Source of the DNA: Bradyrhizobium sp. SRL28
Lineage (GTDB): Bacteria > Pseudomonadota > Alphaproteobacteria > Rhizobiales > Xanthobacteraceae
DNA: 48,371 bases
Assembly: GCF_018596315.1 (NCBI RefSeq)
Contig: NZ_JAHEAG010000042.1
Coordinates: 1 to 48,371, forward strand
Direction of reading: 5' to 3'
The position numbers and the translations under genes are program-made. A model generated the notes under the pieces. The model was not told the origin of the DNA. It was given only the letters and a program-made list of their open reading frames with translations, and searched no databases. Each line of letters starts with the position of its first letter. Position 1 is the stretch's first letter. Positions 31,935 through 40,442 of the stretch are shown here, in pieces.

Positions 31935-32310
31935 CTATGTCGTCACCGGCGCCTTCCGTCGCATAAAGCGCCGCTCCAGCGCCTCGAGAACGGCATTGAA
32001 GGCAAGCCCGATCACAGTGATGCCAATGATGCCGAAATACATTTGCGGGGTCAGGAAGCTGTACTGGCTGTTGATGATGAGATAGCCGAGACCAGCCGTC
32101 ACGCCGACCATCTCGGACGCAACCCACCAGCATTGCGGACGCGCTGGCGAGTCGAATGCCGACAAAGATGCTCGGAAGCGCGGCAGGAACGATGACCTTG
32201 CGGAAGAATTGCTGCGGCGTTGCTCCCATTGTCCGCGCCGACTTGATCAAAAGCGGATCGACCTGCTTCACTGAAGCGATGGTGCTATAGATCACCATCG
32301 CGATCGACGT
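31935..32310 (-). pseudogene. ABC transporter permease fragment (NrtB/SsuC/TauC type)
   Basis: The C-terminal half of a nitrate/sulfonate/taurine-type permease. VDPLLIKSARTMGATPQQFF and the VIVPAALPSIFVGIRLA loop are in one frame. Near 32126 the frame shifts and VASEMVGVTAGLGYLIINSQ continues to the stop at 31935. Sequence upstream of about 32310 no longer matches a permease. It is both truncated and frameshifted and has no partner genes. Confidence 0.75.
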
Positions 32311-33065
32311 CTGATCCCGCGGCGAGCTTTGTGGGAGCTGATCGATCCTCAGACCGATACCTTCGCAAGTCCGTCGTCCCTTCGTCCTTCGGGATAACGG
32401 GTTTGCGTTCTACAATTGGCCGCATCGTTCCATTCCTTGCAGTAGCTCGCTTCAGCATCTCGGTTAGAAAACACGCCACGACGAAATTCCGCGCTGCGAT
32501 CGGGCGGCGTCTCCTTTTTCGGCCGACCGCTGACCACGGTACCACGATATTGGTGCCCGATACCGAGTCCGTTGCGGCGCAAGGACGCGAGATGGCGCCT
32601 TTCTCGATGCTCGGCTTTCATCGAAATGGCCATTGTCGTTGCAGGTCACTGACGATCTGGTCCGTGATCTTCTGATGGACAGTGGCTTTCATGGTTCCCG
32701 CGTCTATCGGTTGCGAATGCAACCAAAATGACGCGCCTTGTTGCGGGGTTGAGCCATCACGCCGGAAAACGACGGATGGCGGGCCGTAGCCCCCGCGGCG
32801 AGTACGCCGCCGCCGCTTTCCGCCAATTCTTCATGTGCTTGGCTGCGACGACTTGGGGCCGCCCCGATCCGCCGTGGGCTAGGGCGCATCGCCTCAACCG
32901 AAGAATGCACTCGTGGGAGCGTGACATGGTGAGCCGAAGCCGGCACGGGGCACCGAGTGCAGCGGTCGACGCCGGCATGCTCATGACCGCGAGCCCCTCT
33001 TCCGATTAAAGCGGGACACCGGTAGAGCAGGCGATGAGCGCGGGCTTCCCTCAGTTTCGGGTTGA
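32311..33065. other. Degenerate intergenic DNA
   Basis: About 750 bases without a gene I can support. Overlapping frames on both strands carry no domain I recognise. Confidence 0.4.
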
Positions 33066-33233
33066 ACGTTTATCCTCCTCGATGAAGCTTCGGATACCAA
33101 CATCACCGGCAACGGTCTTGCCGCGGTGTTCGTGTCCTGGTGGGAAGGCGAACTCGACCAGGCCACCCTGCATGCGCGGCTCAACCAGAAAATCGATCCC
33201 GCTGACGTCGAGGCCGCGAACACGACGGGGTAG
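33066..33233 (+). pseudogene. Short coding remnant of unknown origin
   Basis: An open stretch of 55 codons without a good start reads TFILLDEASDTNITG, then LAAVFVSWWEGELDQATLHA and a stop at 33231. Its composition looks protein-coding and it could be the C-terminus of a deleted gene. I do not recognise the family. Confidence 0.3.
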
Positions 33234-33247
33234 GCGGCTCCATTTCT

Positions 33248-33397
33248 CCGTCATTCCGGGGGGGCGTCGAATTCGGGTGTACCCGAATTCGCGAGTCTTA
33301 GTCGTCCAAGTCGGCAGCCGACTTGGATTTGGAACCTGGAATCTCTCGCCGCGACCTCTGGATTGCCGGCTCGCTTTCGCGAGCGCCCGGAATAACG
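33248..33397. repeat. Palindromic dispersed-type repeat
   Basis: A 150-base unit bounded by CCGTCATTCCGGG and CCCGGAATAACG in inverted orientation. Inside are two strong hairpins: CGAATTCGGGT/ACCCGAATTCG (33268-33291, 2-base loop) and CCAAGTCGGC/GCCGACTTGG (33306-33326, 1-base loop), then a weaker GCTCGC/GCGAGC. This layout is that of the REP/MITE-like repeats scattered in Bradyrhizobium genomes. Confidence 0.65.
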
Positions 33398-34165
33398 TCT
33401 GAAAAGGCGGCTCCACAAGACGAGGAGAAAATCGCCCGGTTTTGCCGAGCGGTTTTATGAGCGCCGAGTATGAACAACAGCTTGAGGGTGGAAGACCTCT
33501 ATCCAGCCGCATGACAGCGAACCGTTAGCGAAGCGCAACGGCGCGATCGCGAGGGGGCAAAGCCGCGGGCGGATGGACCAGAATGGGATAATTGTCAGGC
33601 ACCCCGGGTGCTACTGGCCGGACAGCAGAACTGATATGGAGTACCAGTGTGTGGTGCAGGAACTGACTGGCGCGATGACGAGCACTGGTCGTTTTAAGGC
33701 GCGCGCACGATCCAATCATCGCCCCTCAGATCGCATTTGGCTGTGGAGTTCTTCAAATCGCAGCTTGGGCCTGGTTTATGTGGCCGCGCGTTAAGGTCGC
33801 TACCGGTTCGCTCGCCACGTCATATCCGCGCCCCGGCCTCCAACTCGTTCGCTGAGTTTCGCCTCCCCTGACGTTCAATGCACCTCAACCGAGGCATGAC
33901 CTTGTCGGGCTCGGTGATGACGCGAGCATAGCGCGGCACCGCGGCGGATCGCGCCCAGGGTTGCCTCGCGATGGCAGGGCCGCGTCCGTCGATTCCGCTC
34001 CATTGCGCGAGCCGTCCTCGCGGGTCGATCCACGTCGACGGCTTTGGCTGTTTCGACTCCGATCTGCATCGTCGCTCGCCCCTAATCCTGCCTGGCGGGG
34101 AGTGGGATTAGCAAGTTCCGTCACAGCACCAAACAAGCTTTTCCGGCGGCGCGAAGCGCGCTTCG
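33398..34165. other. Intergenic, no gene seen
   Basis: About 770 bases with no supported gene, ending at the NifA site of the next transcription unit. Confidence 0.4.
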
Positions 34166-34181
34166 TGTCCAATTTCTGACA
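34166..34181. promoter_or_regulatory. NifA activator site for thioredoxin-like gene, copy 2
   Basis: TGTCCAATTTCTGACA fits TGT-N10-ACA and is centred about 130 bases before the predicted start. The same site in nearly the same words recurs at 36795. Confidence 0.78.
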
Positions 34182-34276
34182 GCGGCACAAAGCCCGCCAG
34201 GTTCAAAACACCGGTCGTCTTGGGGCGTTGGAGTTTTTCAAAGCGTAATCAGGCGCTTAACGCGCGTTGACGGTAC

Positions 34277-34292
34277 TGGCACGGCCGTTGCT
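34277..34292 (+). promoter_or_regulatory. Sigma-54 promoter of thioredoxin-like gene, copy 2
   Basis: TGGCACGGCCGTTGCT is a perfect -24/-12 consensus. The predicted start is near 34303, about 141 bases before the ATG at 34444. Confidence 0.88.
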
Positions 34293-34443
34293 ATTGAGAT
34301 GCAGGAACACTGAGTGAAGGCTGTGCACACCGACGCGCAAGACGAGCGGTGCTCTCCTTGAATCCGTGTGGCCCGTTTCCGAGAGAGAAACAAGCTCGCG
34401 CATAAAGTCGCGCAACCTTTGGCAATTAGCTTTGGAGAGCAAC

Positions 34444-35628
34444 ATGGTACTGCGTATGGAGTCCCCAGCTCCTCCGATCAAGGTGGAGAATTGGCTTCGT
34501 GGCCAGCCCCTCACAAACTTACAGTCCGGGAAAGTATACATCGTCGAATTTTGGGCAACTTGGTGCGGATCATGTGTGGCGGCGATGCCCCATCTGGTGC
34601 AACTGCAAGAGAAATACAAAGACAGCGGACTTGAGGTCCTCGGAGTCGCAGCTCACGAACGAGCTCGAACGGCGGACGAGGTCCGAACCAAGTTGGACGC
34701 GTGGTTGACCGAAAAGTTCTCGAATCTGAACTATAGGATCGGGTTCGACTACACAGGCGAAATGAACAAGCTTTGGATGGACGCCAGTTTTTCCGGCGAG
34801 ATTCCCACCTCGTTCGTTGTCGACCGTGACGGCCACATTGCCTTTATCGGTCGTCCGACGCAACTCGATGACGTTTTGCCGAAAGTTCTTAACGGCACCT
34901 GGCGCACCAGCGAAGAAGCTAAAGCCGCCGATATCGAGCGGATCGCCGAAGGCGAACGCAGAACGCGCGAAACGACGCGCGAGCGAGCGTTGACCAAGCC
35001 GATCTTCGCCATACTCGCGCCGGCGATGAAGGCCGAGGATTGGGCGACGGCGCTTTCGGCGGTCGAAGAGGCCGTCGCTATGATGCCGGACGACATCAAC
35101 TTCCGCGTGCTTCATGCGGATCTGTTGCTTCACAAAATGCACGACATGCGGACCGGCTTGCCGGTTCTGCGCCAATTGGTTCGTAACGCAATCGACAAAA
35201 AATCCGAGGTGTGGATGGCCGGGGCGATGCGCCAACTGTTCGATCCGACGAACGACAACTCCTACTTTCCGCCTGCCGAGCGCTTGGCGATGGGCAAGGA
35301 GCTGTCCGAACACATCCTGGCACTGAACCCTCCGCACCGCGGCGACGGCCCCAAGTTCCTCTCGTATGGGGCGCTTGCTCAGTATTATTACGAGAGCGGC
35401 AACAAGGATCGCGCGATCGAGTTGATCGAGCTGGCACTGAAGTCGCTGGACGGTCCGGAGCCTATCCCGGACGAACTGAAACAGCACGTTCTGTCGTTGT
35501 TGCTCCAGGCCTTGGCCAACTACAAGGGTGAGAAGGTTTGTTACGGGGCTTTTTGTGCGGCTCCGGAAAACAAGTCCCCGAAACTGTCAAAGCGCAGCCG
35601 CCGGAGGAGAAAACGGGAAAAGGGGTGA
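34444..35628 (+). CDS. Thioredoxin-like (TlpA/redoxin) protein, NifA-regulated, copy 2
   Basis: A 394-residue paralogue of the protein encoded at 28902-30017, collinear over its length. The redox pair is Cys41/Cys44 in WATWCGSC, so the two residues between the cysteines differ from copy 1 (RG). IPTSFVVDRDGHIAFIG is the cis-proline region; helical TPR-like repeats follow. GGAG lies 7 bases before the ATG. The last 30 residues are basic and unlike copy 1 (SKRSRRRRKREKG), possibly the result of a late frame change. The upstream NifA site and sigma-54 promoter are consensus. The two paralogues point in opposite directions about 4.4 kb apart with their promoters facing, which suggests an inverted duplication. 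Confidence 0.83.
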   Translation: MVLRMESPAPPIKVENWLRGQPLTNLQSGKVYIVEFWATWCGSCVAAMPHLVQLQEKYKDSGLEVLGVAAHERARTADEVRTKLDAWLTEKFSNLNYRIGFDYTGEMNKLWMDASFSGEIPTSFVVDRDGHIAFIGRPTQLDDVLPKVLNGTWRTSEEAKAADIERIAEGERRTRETTRERALTKPIFAILAPAMKAEDWATALSAVEEAVAMMPDDINFRVLHADLLLHKMHDMRTGLPVLRQLVRNAIDKKSEVWMAGAMRQLFDPTNDNSYFPPAERLAMGKELSEHILALNPPHRGDGPKFLSYGALAQYYYESGNKDRAIELIELALKSLDGPEPIPDELKQHVLSLLLQALANYKGEKVCYGAFCAAPENKSPKLSKRSRRRRKREKG

Positions 35629-35745
35629 TAATCGGAACTTGCTTTACTGCCGAATTCGTCCATTTCTCCGGCGGGCCGTCGGCAAGTAGGCTTCATGCAG
35701 CACAGTGTTTGATGGTTTGCGCATGTCGGAAGTCCGAATCTTGCG

Positions 35746-35952
35746 ATGACCTCCGGCCGAATTGCGGCGGAAGCGATCTTCCAGGTGAAGTCGCGCCGCG
35801 ATCCCACAACGGCAAACGATCTGACGCTCTGCAAAGAACACGCTGAACGACTCCTTCGTCATGAAGAAAATGCGCTCTCGGCGGACAGCCATGGTGGCGG
35901 CCGGACCTGGGCGACCATCGCCACGGTTCTGCAGACGCGCGAAGATGAATGA
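35746..35952 (+). CDS. Small hypothetical protein
   Basis: A 68-residue frame starting MTSGRIAAEAIFQVKSRRD, with balanced charged composition and a helix-like middle (CKEHAERLLRHEENAL). It lies 117 bases downstream of the thioredoxin-like gene on the same strand and could be co-transcribed from the NifA promoter. No homologue comes to mind and it may be non-coding. Confidence 0.35.
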   Translation: MTSGRIAAEAIFQVKSRRDPTTANDLTLCKEHAERLLRHEENALSADSHGGGRTWATIATVLQTREDE

Positions 35953-36274
35953 CGTCGATCCGCATGCCTGGTTCACACAAACTTTCGAACCGGACGCGCG
36001 GGGCTGGCCGATGTCTCAGATCGATGCTCTCATACCGTGAAACCTCAAAGCCTGAATGGCTTCAGCTAAACACTTTCGCGAAGAAGGTGAAATGGGTAGA
36101 AGGCTTCGATCGCATACCCAGGCTCCGAGCACTATTGCGTCGCTTCGGACGGCAGCGCCGAGCATCGGCCGTCATCGCGTCCCTGATCGATACGGCCTTA
36201 CGCCACGTGCGGCATAAACCGCTAAGCATGATTGGCCGCATCCCCGCGGGCTTAGTGTTGCTTATCCAAGTGAG

Positions 36275-36400
36275 GGGCTTTAGCATTGAGCCCCGCCTTG
36301 CGCTGTCGGCTTCCCCGAACCGCCCTTCGGCTTGATGCTCTTCACGGAGGCCGAGACCTCGATCAGCGTGTCATCGACCGAGAAGTGCTCGCTGGACAAG
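36275..36400 (-). mobile_element. IS5-type transposase fragment
   Basis: The minus strand reads SSEHFSVDDTLIEVSASVKS, matching the block around the first catalytic Asp of IS5-family transposases (usually FSVDGTLIEAWAS-like), then KPKGGSGKP and a stop. Only about 40 residues remain, abutting an IS3 fragment. Confidence 0.65.
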
Positions 36401-36713
36401 AGCCACACGCACGTGCGGCAGGTTCAGCACAGTGACAAGAACTTGGCCGCGATATCGCCGTCCAGCAGCCGATCCCGGTTCTTGCAGAACACGGTCGCAT
36501 CCCACAGCAGCCGCCTCAGCCACGTGTTTTCGTCCTCCAACCTCTTCAGGCGTTTGGCCTCCGAGACCTCCATCCTGCCGAGCTTGGCTTTCCATTTGTA
36601 GATATTGGCGTCACTGACGCCGTGCTTCCAACACAGATCCGCGGCCGAAACGCCAGCCTCGTGCTCCTTTTAAATCCCGATGATCTGCTCTTCCGAAAGC
36701 GGTTACGCTTCAT
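36400..36713 (-). mobile_element. IS3-family orfA remnant
   Basis: From an ATG at 36713 the minus strand gives, after an early frameshift, EEQIIGI-stop-KEHEAGVSAA, then HGVSDANIYKWKAKLGRMEV and AKRLKRLEDENTWLRRLL. This is the helix-turn-helix and leucine-zipper part of an IS3/IS407-type OrfA. It has at least one frameshift and one stop, and orfB is absent. Confidence 0.8.
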
Positions 36714-36794
36714 GGTCCTTGTTTTGGGCCAGAGCGAACTTCAACCTGGATTAAGGCCGTGGGCAAGGTCCAGCTGCGCCAGCCTCTCGATCCT

Positions 36795-36810
36795 TGTCCG
36801 GTTTCTGACA
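36795..36810. promoter_or_regulatory. NifA activator site of the third promoter copy
   Basis: TGTCCGGTTTCTGACA fits TGT-N10-ACA and is nearly identical to the site at 34166. It is centred about 135 bases before the predicted start at 36937. Confidence 0.75.
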
Positions 36811-36910
36811 GGGGCACACAAAACCTGTGAGCTTCACAACACCGCGCGCCATTTGCGCATCGCGAACTGTTTCAACGCGCAATCAGGCGCTTAATGCGCG
36901 CGAGACGTGC

Positions 36911-36926
36911 TGGCACCGCCCTTGCT
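36911..36926 (+). promoter_or_regulatory. Sigma-54 promoter, third copy
   Basis: TGGCACCGCCCTTGCT is a perfect -24/-12 consensus. The 130 bases before it align with the promoter region of the thioredoxin-like gene at 34166-34292, including the shared stretch CAATCAGGCGCTTAA-like ahead of the -24 element, so it is a duplicated promoter. Confidence 0.85.
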
Positions 36927-36972
36927 CTTTCCCGCCATAGGGCAATAGGGGGCCAATTTGAAGGAGCTGAAC

Positions 36973-37008
36973 ATGAGCCGCACGACAGGATCTTGGGCTT
37001 ACGGATAA
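36973..37008 (+). CDS. Tiny ORF behind a NifA/sigma-54 promoter
   Basis: An ATG with an ideal AAGGAG site (36961-36966) opens an 11-codon frame, MSRTTGSWAYG, ending in TAA at 37006. The same frame continues as KAPMPRGETKAKEIRDSSM and onward to a TGA at 37123-37125, so the unit could be either a real short peptide followed by a 35-codon ORF (ATG at 37018), or a roughly 50-residue protein interrupted by a stop. The leader from the predicted transcription start is 36 bases. No family is recognised. Confidence 0.45.
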   Translation: MSRTTGSWAYG

Positions 37009-37180
37009 AAAGCGCCGATGCCAAGGGGAGAGACTAAGGCCAAAGAAATTCGCGACTCTTCGATGCGGTTTGGGAGCATACCGCAGCATGCGATAGTTGC
37101 GGCTAGAACGGCCGAGGGTCCTTGAAGAATCGCACGGCACTACCGGCTACTGAGTAGGAGCGAAAGTTCAGTACCGCTTA

Positions 37181-37211
37181 CCTCGCCTTGCCGTCTGAGG
37201 GCAGGGCGAGG
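37181..37211 (+). terminator. Strong hairpin ending the short NifA transcript
   Basis: CCTCGCC pairs with GGCGAGG, and the stem extends inward (TTGCC with GGCAG, one wobble) to about 12 pairs around a 7-base loop. It is 56 bases past the second stop codon. No T tract follows, so termination is plausible rather than certain. Confidence 0.4.
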
Positions 37212-37831
37212 AGCGCCTGATCGTTGAATCGCTCGGGGGGCAGCTTGCAAACGTGTGCGGTTGCTCATGGGCCTTGCTTAAGAGTGAATGCGCGGGTGGG
37301 AAATTGACCGTCTCATATCATAAATTAGAGCTCCCCAGAATACGGGACCGAGTGGACTTTGCTGCCTTTATGTTGGGAGTAAGCCACATCGACGCACAGG
37401 TACGGAGCTGGCGGTCGCCAAGTTTTCGTTTTCAATTCTCCCGATTTGGTCCAGCGTCTATTTGAAGGCACTGATTGTTACGGCGCGACTGAGTACCATT
37501 ACAGAAGCATTGTCGATGCATAGACGTCAGTCAGGCCCAAACTCTGCGAGAACTCCGAGGTCATCAACCAAGCAACCCTTGATTGATTCCGAGCACAGCG
37601 CTGGAAGCGATCACTGCGGCCCTATTCGGGTTCGATGGACGCGACCACGAGGCAATCTGGCAGCGGCGCGTGTGGTGGCCGTGCAGACGTTCGGAGAAGC
37701 AATTTCGAGGACGGCGAGGTGGCGGTCGGCCGCCTGATGCTTATTGTCGCATGGTGTGAACGCCGCGAGCGGATTCTTTCACCAGCCGAGCCGGCGGTCG
37801 ATCGGTCGAAAAATGCGATAGCTTTCTTGCG
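37212..37831. other. Intergenic, no gene seen
   Basis: About 620 bases without a supported gene. AT content is higher than in the following gene, marking a change from island-like to core-like DNA near 37.7 kb. Confidence 0.35.
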
Positions 37832-38200
37832 ATGGAAGACGACATGCAGGAAGAGGCGCCGTCGCCGCCCAGGTCCCTTGTTTTCGAAGCGCCGCTGGTC
37901 CGGCTGCTCGCGATCAACTTTGCCGCGGGCGTGTCGCTGGCGGTGCTCCTGGTCGGTGGCCTCATGCTGCTCAATCCCGGCAACATACGAGACCTCATCC
38001 TGGCCGATAACACCCCCGGCATCGCGCTCGGGCTGCTCCTGTTCGGCTTCATCATCACCCTCAGCTCCAGCGCGATGGGCACCGCCATCATGGCGATGGG
38101 GCGACGGCAGCCCGAGGGCCCGCCGCGAGGACCGGGACAGTTCGTGGCTGAGACGGTCGGCGACAAGACGCGCAGCCGGCAGCTGCATGATCGCTTCTGA
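37832..38200 (+). CDS. Small inner-membrane protein
   Basis: A 122-residue protein with two membrane helices (LLAINFAAGVSLAVLLVGGL and IALGLLLFGFIITLSSSAMG), a short acidic N-terminus (MEDDMQEEAP) and a polar Pro/Gly-rich tail. GC-rich codon use resembles core chromosomal genes. It is a conserved-looking protein of unknown role, standing alone. Confidence 0.65.
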   Translation: MEDDMQEEAPSPPRSLVFEAPLVRLLAINFAAGVSLAVLLVGGLMLLNPGNIRDLILADNTPGIALGLLLFGFIITLSSSAMGTAIMAMGRRQPEGPPRGPGQFVAETVGDKTRSRQLHDRF

Positions 38201-38406
38201 TTGAATAAGAGCCTATGCTCCGGGCAGCCGGTCTCAAGGACGAAAGCGGCACCTACGCTCAGCTCTGCCTTCGAGGGCGAAGCGGAATTGTTGTCCTTGA
38301 TCTGAGACTAATTCATTCGGCGTGCGTTGCGCGCTGCGTGTCCTCCGAACATCGATTTTGAGGCTGACCTTCGCCTGACCCAGAAGTGCCGACAGGAACA
38401 TCCCGA

Positions 38407-38676
38407 TCAGAGGAAACTTCGGAATCTGGCGAGCTCCGTGATGTGATCGGCTGACAAGACTTCCGTTACGAGCGGAGGCTGTGGCGCTGTGTGGATTTCG
38501 TAAAGATGACGTGTGGCCTCAGGCCTGGTCATAAACTTTCGTATGCAGTCGTCCAGCGTGCCTTCCGCCAGCAGATAGGTGCTTCTGTCTGCACGGCGCT
38601 CATTGTTTATGGAGGGCCATTTGCGAAGCATGGCGGGCGCATCGAATCGAATGTGAATGTCGTTCGCGTCCATCAT
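38407..38676 (-). CDS. Small conserved hypothetical protein
   Basis: An 89-residue protein starting MMDANDIHIRFDAP and ending ELARFRSFL. The stretch DDCIRKFMTRPEATRHLYEI looks like a small helical domain repeatedly seen in uncharacterised Bradyrhizobium proteins. The double ATG at 38676/38673 is preferred to an upstream start at 38754. Function unknown. Confidence 0.6.
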   Translation of the reverse strand: MMDANDIHIRFDAPAMLRKWPSINNERRADRSTYLLAEGTLDDCIRKFMTRPEATRHLYEIHTAPQPPLVTEVLSADHITELARFRSFL

Positions 38677-38826
38677 CTCTGTACTCGATCGTTCAACGTG
38701 GCTGCTCTGCCTCTGAACAGTCGTGAACTGCCTGATTGCCTCATGCTGCGCCATAAGACACCGCCAGCCTTTGCCGAAGCCGCGTCGACTTCTTTACAAA
38801 TGGCGCAAAGCGGACGCCCTCAATGA

Positions 38827-39516
38827 TCAGCATTCGCTCGCAGGCAGCAACCCCGCTAAGGCTTTGGCTTCCGATTTGAGAGCATCGATTGCCGACTTGC
38901 GGGCGTCGGCATCGAAGCGCGTCCTGATCGCTGATAGCGAAAGGGCGCCCCTCAGTTTGCCGTGGACGTCCATCAACGGCACGGCCGCCGCGGCGACCTC
39001 CGGATCCCGCTCTCCGATCGAAACATAAAAGCCTTTATCGCGGATCTTCTTCCCTTCTACGTTCGTTGGCTCGCGGTATGCAGTAAGAATTCGCCCGGCG
39101 GCGCCGCGATCAATCGGCAATCGCTGGCCTTCTTCGAGATGATGTCGAACTGAACGTGGAGAATTGACGCGGTAAAGACAGATGCGTTCGTCGCCATCTG
39201 CAACATAAAAGGATGCAGTTTCCCCCGTTGCCTCAACCAGGCGACGAAGCGATGGCCGGATGACTTCGCCAAGATCCAGACCGCGCTGATAGAGCGCCCC
39301 AAGACGCCACAACTCCGGTCCCGGTCGAAACAACCGGTCCGCGCCGCGGACGAGAAAGCCGTCAGCCTCCAACGAAGAGGCCAATCGGAGTACTGTGCTC
39401 TTGTAGAGGTCCGTCATCTCCGCAATCTGCGTCAGCGTGATCGCAGACCGCTCCGCGTTGAAACTTTTCAGGATCGCGAGCGCTCTCCTGACCGCGTCAA
39501 CTCCTGTCTTGCTCAT
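38827..39516 (-). CDS. IclR-family transcriptional regulator
   Basis: A 229-residue regulator: winged helix-turn-helix at residues about 10-70 (LTQIAEMTDLYKSTVLRLAS) and an effector-binding IclR domain (RGAAGRILTAYREP, VAAAAVPLMDVHGKLRGALS). The start at 39516 has GGAG upstream and gives the usual family N-terminus. It is divergent from an ABC transporter/CoA-transferase cluster, which it probably controls. GTTCTG-type inverted repeats fill the shared promoter. Confidence 0.92.
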   Translation of the reverse strand: MSKTGVDAVRRALAILKSFNAERSAITLTQIAEMTDLYKSTVLRLASSLEADGFLVRGADRLFRPGPELWRLGALYQRGLDLGEVIRPSLRRLVEATGETASFYVADGDERICLYRVNSPRSVRHHLEEGQRLPIDRGAAGRILTAYREPTNVEGKKIRDKGFYVSIGERDPEVAAAAVPLMDVHGKLRGALSLSAIRTRFDADARKSAIDALKSEAKALAGLLPASEC

Positions 39517-39526
39517 CTCTGCTCCA

Positions 39527-39663
39527 GTTCTGTAGAATAGAACCACTGCCAGATTAAGGCGCCAGAATCCATTACAGAAGGAGGTAAACGGTTCTGTACG
39601 GCAGAATAGATTGACTCTTCTCACACACATGACTATGGATTGCATATAACAGAACGAGTTCTG
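39527..39663. promoter_or_regulatory. Probable IclR operators in the divergent promoter
   Basis: Three related repeats occur: GTTCTGTAGAATAGAAC (39527-39543), GTTCTGTACGGCAGAAT (39591-39607) and CAGAACGAGTTCTG (39650-39663). The first is a good inverted repeat, the second shares its left half and spacing, and the third joins the two half-sites back to back around the start of the ABC ATPase gene. IclR proteins bind such palindromes and often repress themselves. Confidence 0.5.
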
Positions 39664-40428
39664 AAGCGCGAAGGGCAGCCAACGCTGGTCGTTGACTTGC
39701 GCGAGGTAATGATCCCCTTCGGCGCATTCATCGCAGTCAAAAGCGTGAACCTCCAAGTAGGCGACGCGGAGTTCGTTGCGGTCATGGGACCAACCGGTTG
39801 CGGCAAGTCCACCATCCTGAGCACTGCCACAGGTCTCTCAAAACCCGCCTCGGGAGACGTTCAGATTTTCGGCAAGCCGCTCACGGGACTGAATGATCAG
39901 TCCGGCTACATGCTCCAACAGGGGGTCCTACTGCCGTGGAAGACCGCGCAGGACAACGTTGGGCTCGGGCTCGCCTTTCTGGGCAAGTCACTCGAGGAGA
40001 CGCGCGCCGAGGTTCGGCAGTGGCCCGCCAAAGTCGGCCTGACGGGATTTGAGCAGCGTTATCCGCATCAGCTATCAGGCGGGCAACGCAAGCGCGCGGC
40101 GATGGCGCAGACGCTCATCATGGAGCCGAGAATCGTTCTGATGGACGAGCCCTTCTCGACGCTCGACGTTCACACGCGCCGGCTGACGCACCGCATCCTG
40201 CCCGATCTCTGGCAGGCCGAGCGCCGCTCCTTGATCTTCATCACCCATCATTTCGACGAGGCGATTACGCTGGCCGACCCGCGTCGCCGTGATGTCCGCA
40301 GGCCCTGCCAGCCGGATGGTCGGCGAGGTCAGGATCACGCTGCCTCGTCCCCGGGACGTCTCCGCGCTGCAGACCAGGACGAGTTCGTCGCGCTCTATCG
40401 CGAAATCTGGTCGCTGCTTGGGCGCTGA
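39640..40428 (+). CDS. ABC transporter ATPase (SsuB/TauB/NrtD type), internally frameshifted
   Basis: A 262-residue ATPase with Walker A GPTGCGKST, the Q loop LQQGVLLPW, the signature LSGGQRKR and Walker B IVLMDEPFSTLD. Starts upstream are blocked by stops, so a TTG at 39640 is the likely start. After the H loop (ITHHFDEAITLAD) one extra C near 40277 throws about 33 codons out of frame; in the other frame they read VAVMSAGPASRMVGEV, as expected. A second indel near 40376 restores the frame for DEFVALYREIWSLL. The changed segment is C-terminal to the catalytic core, so activity may survive. It pairs with the permease 14 bases downstream. Confidence 0.85.
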   Translation: MHITERVLKREGQPTLVVDLREVMIPFGAFIAVKSVNLQVGDAEFVAVMGPTGCGKSTILSTATGLSKPASGDVQIFGKPLTGLNDQSGYMLQQGVLLPWKTAQDNVGLGLAFLGKSLEETRAEVRQWPAKVGLTGFEQRYPHQLSGGQRKRAAMAQTLIMEPRIVLMDEPFSTLDVHTRRLTHRILPDLWQAERRSLIFITHHFDEAITLADPRRRDVRRPCQPDGRRGQDHAASSPGRLRAADQDEFVALYREIWSLLGR

Positions 40429-40442
40429 AGTGGAGAGGAGCT

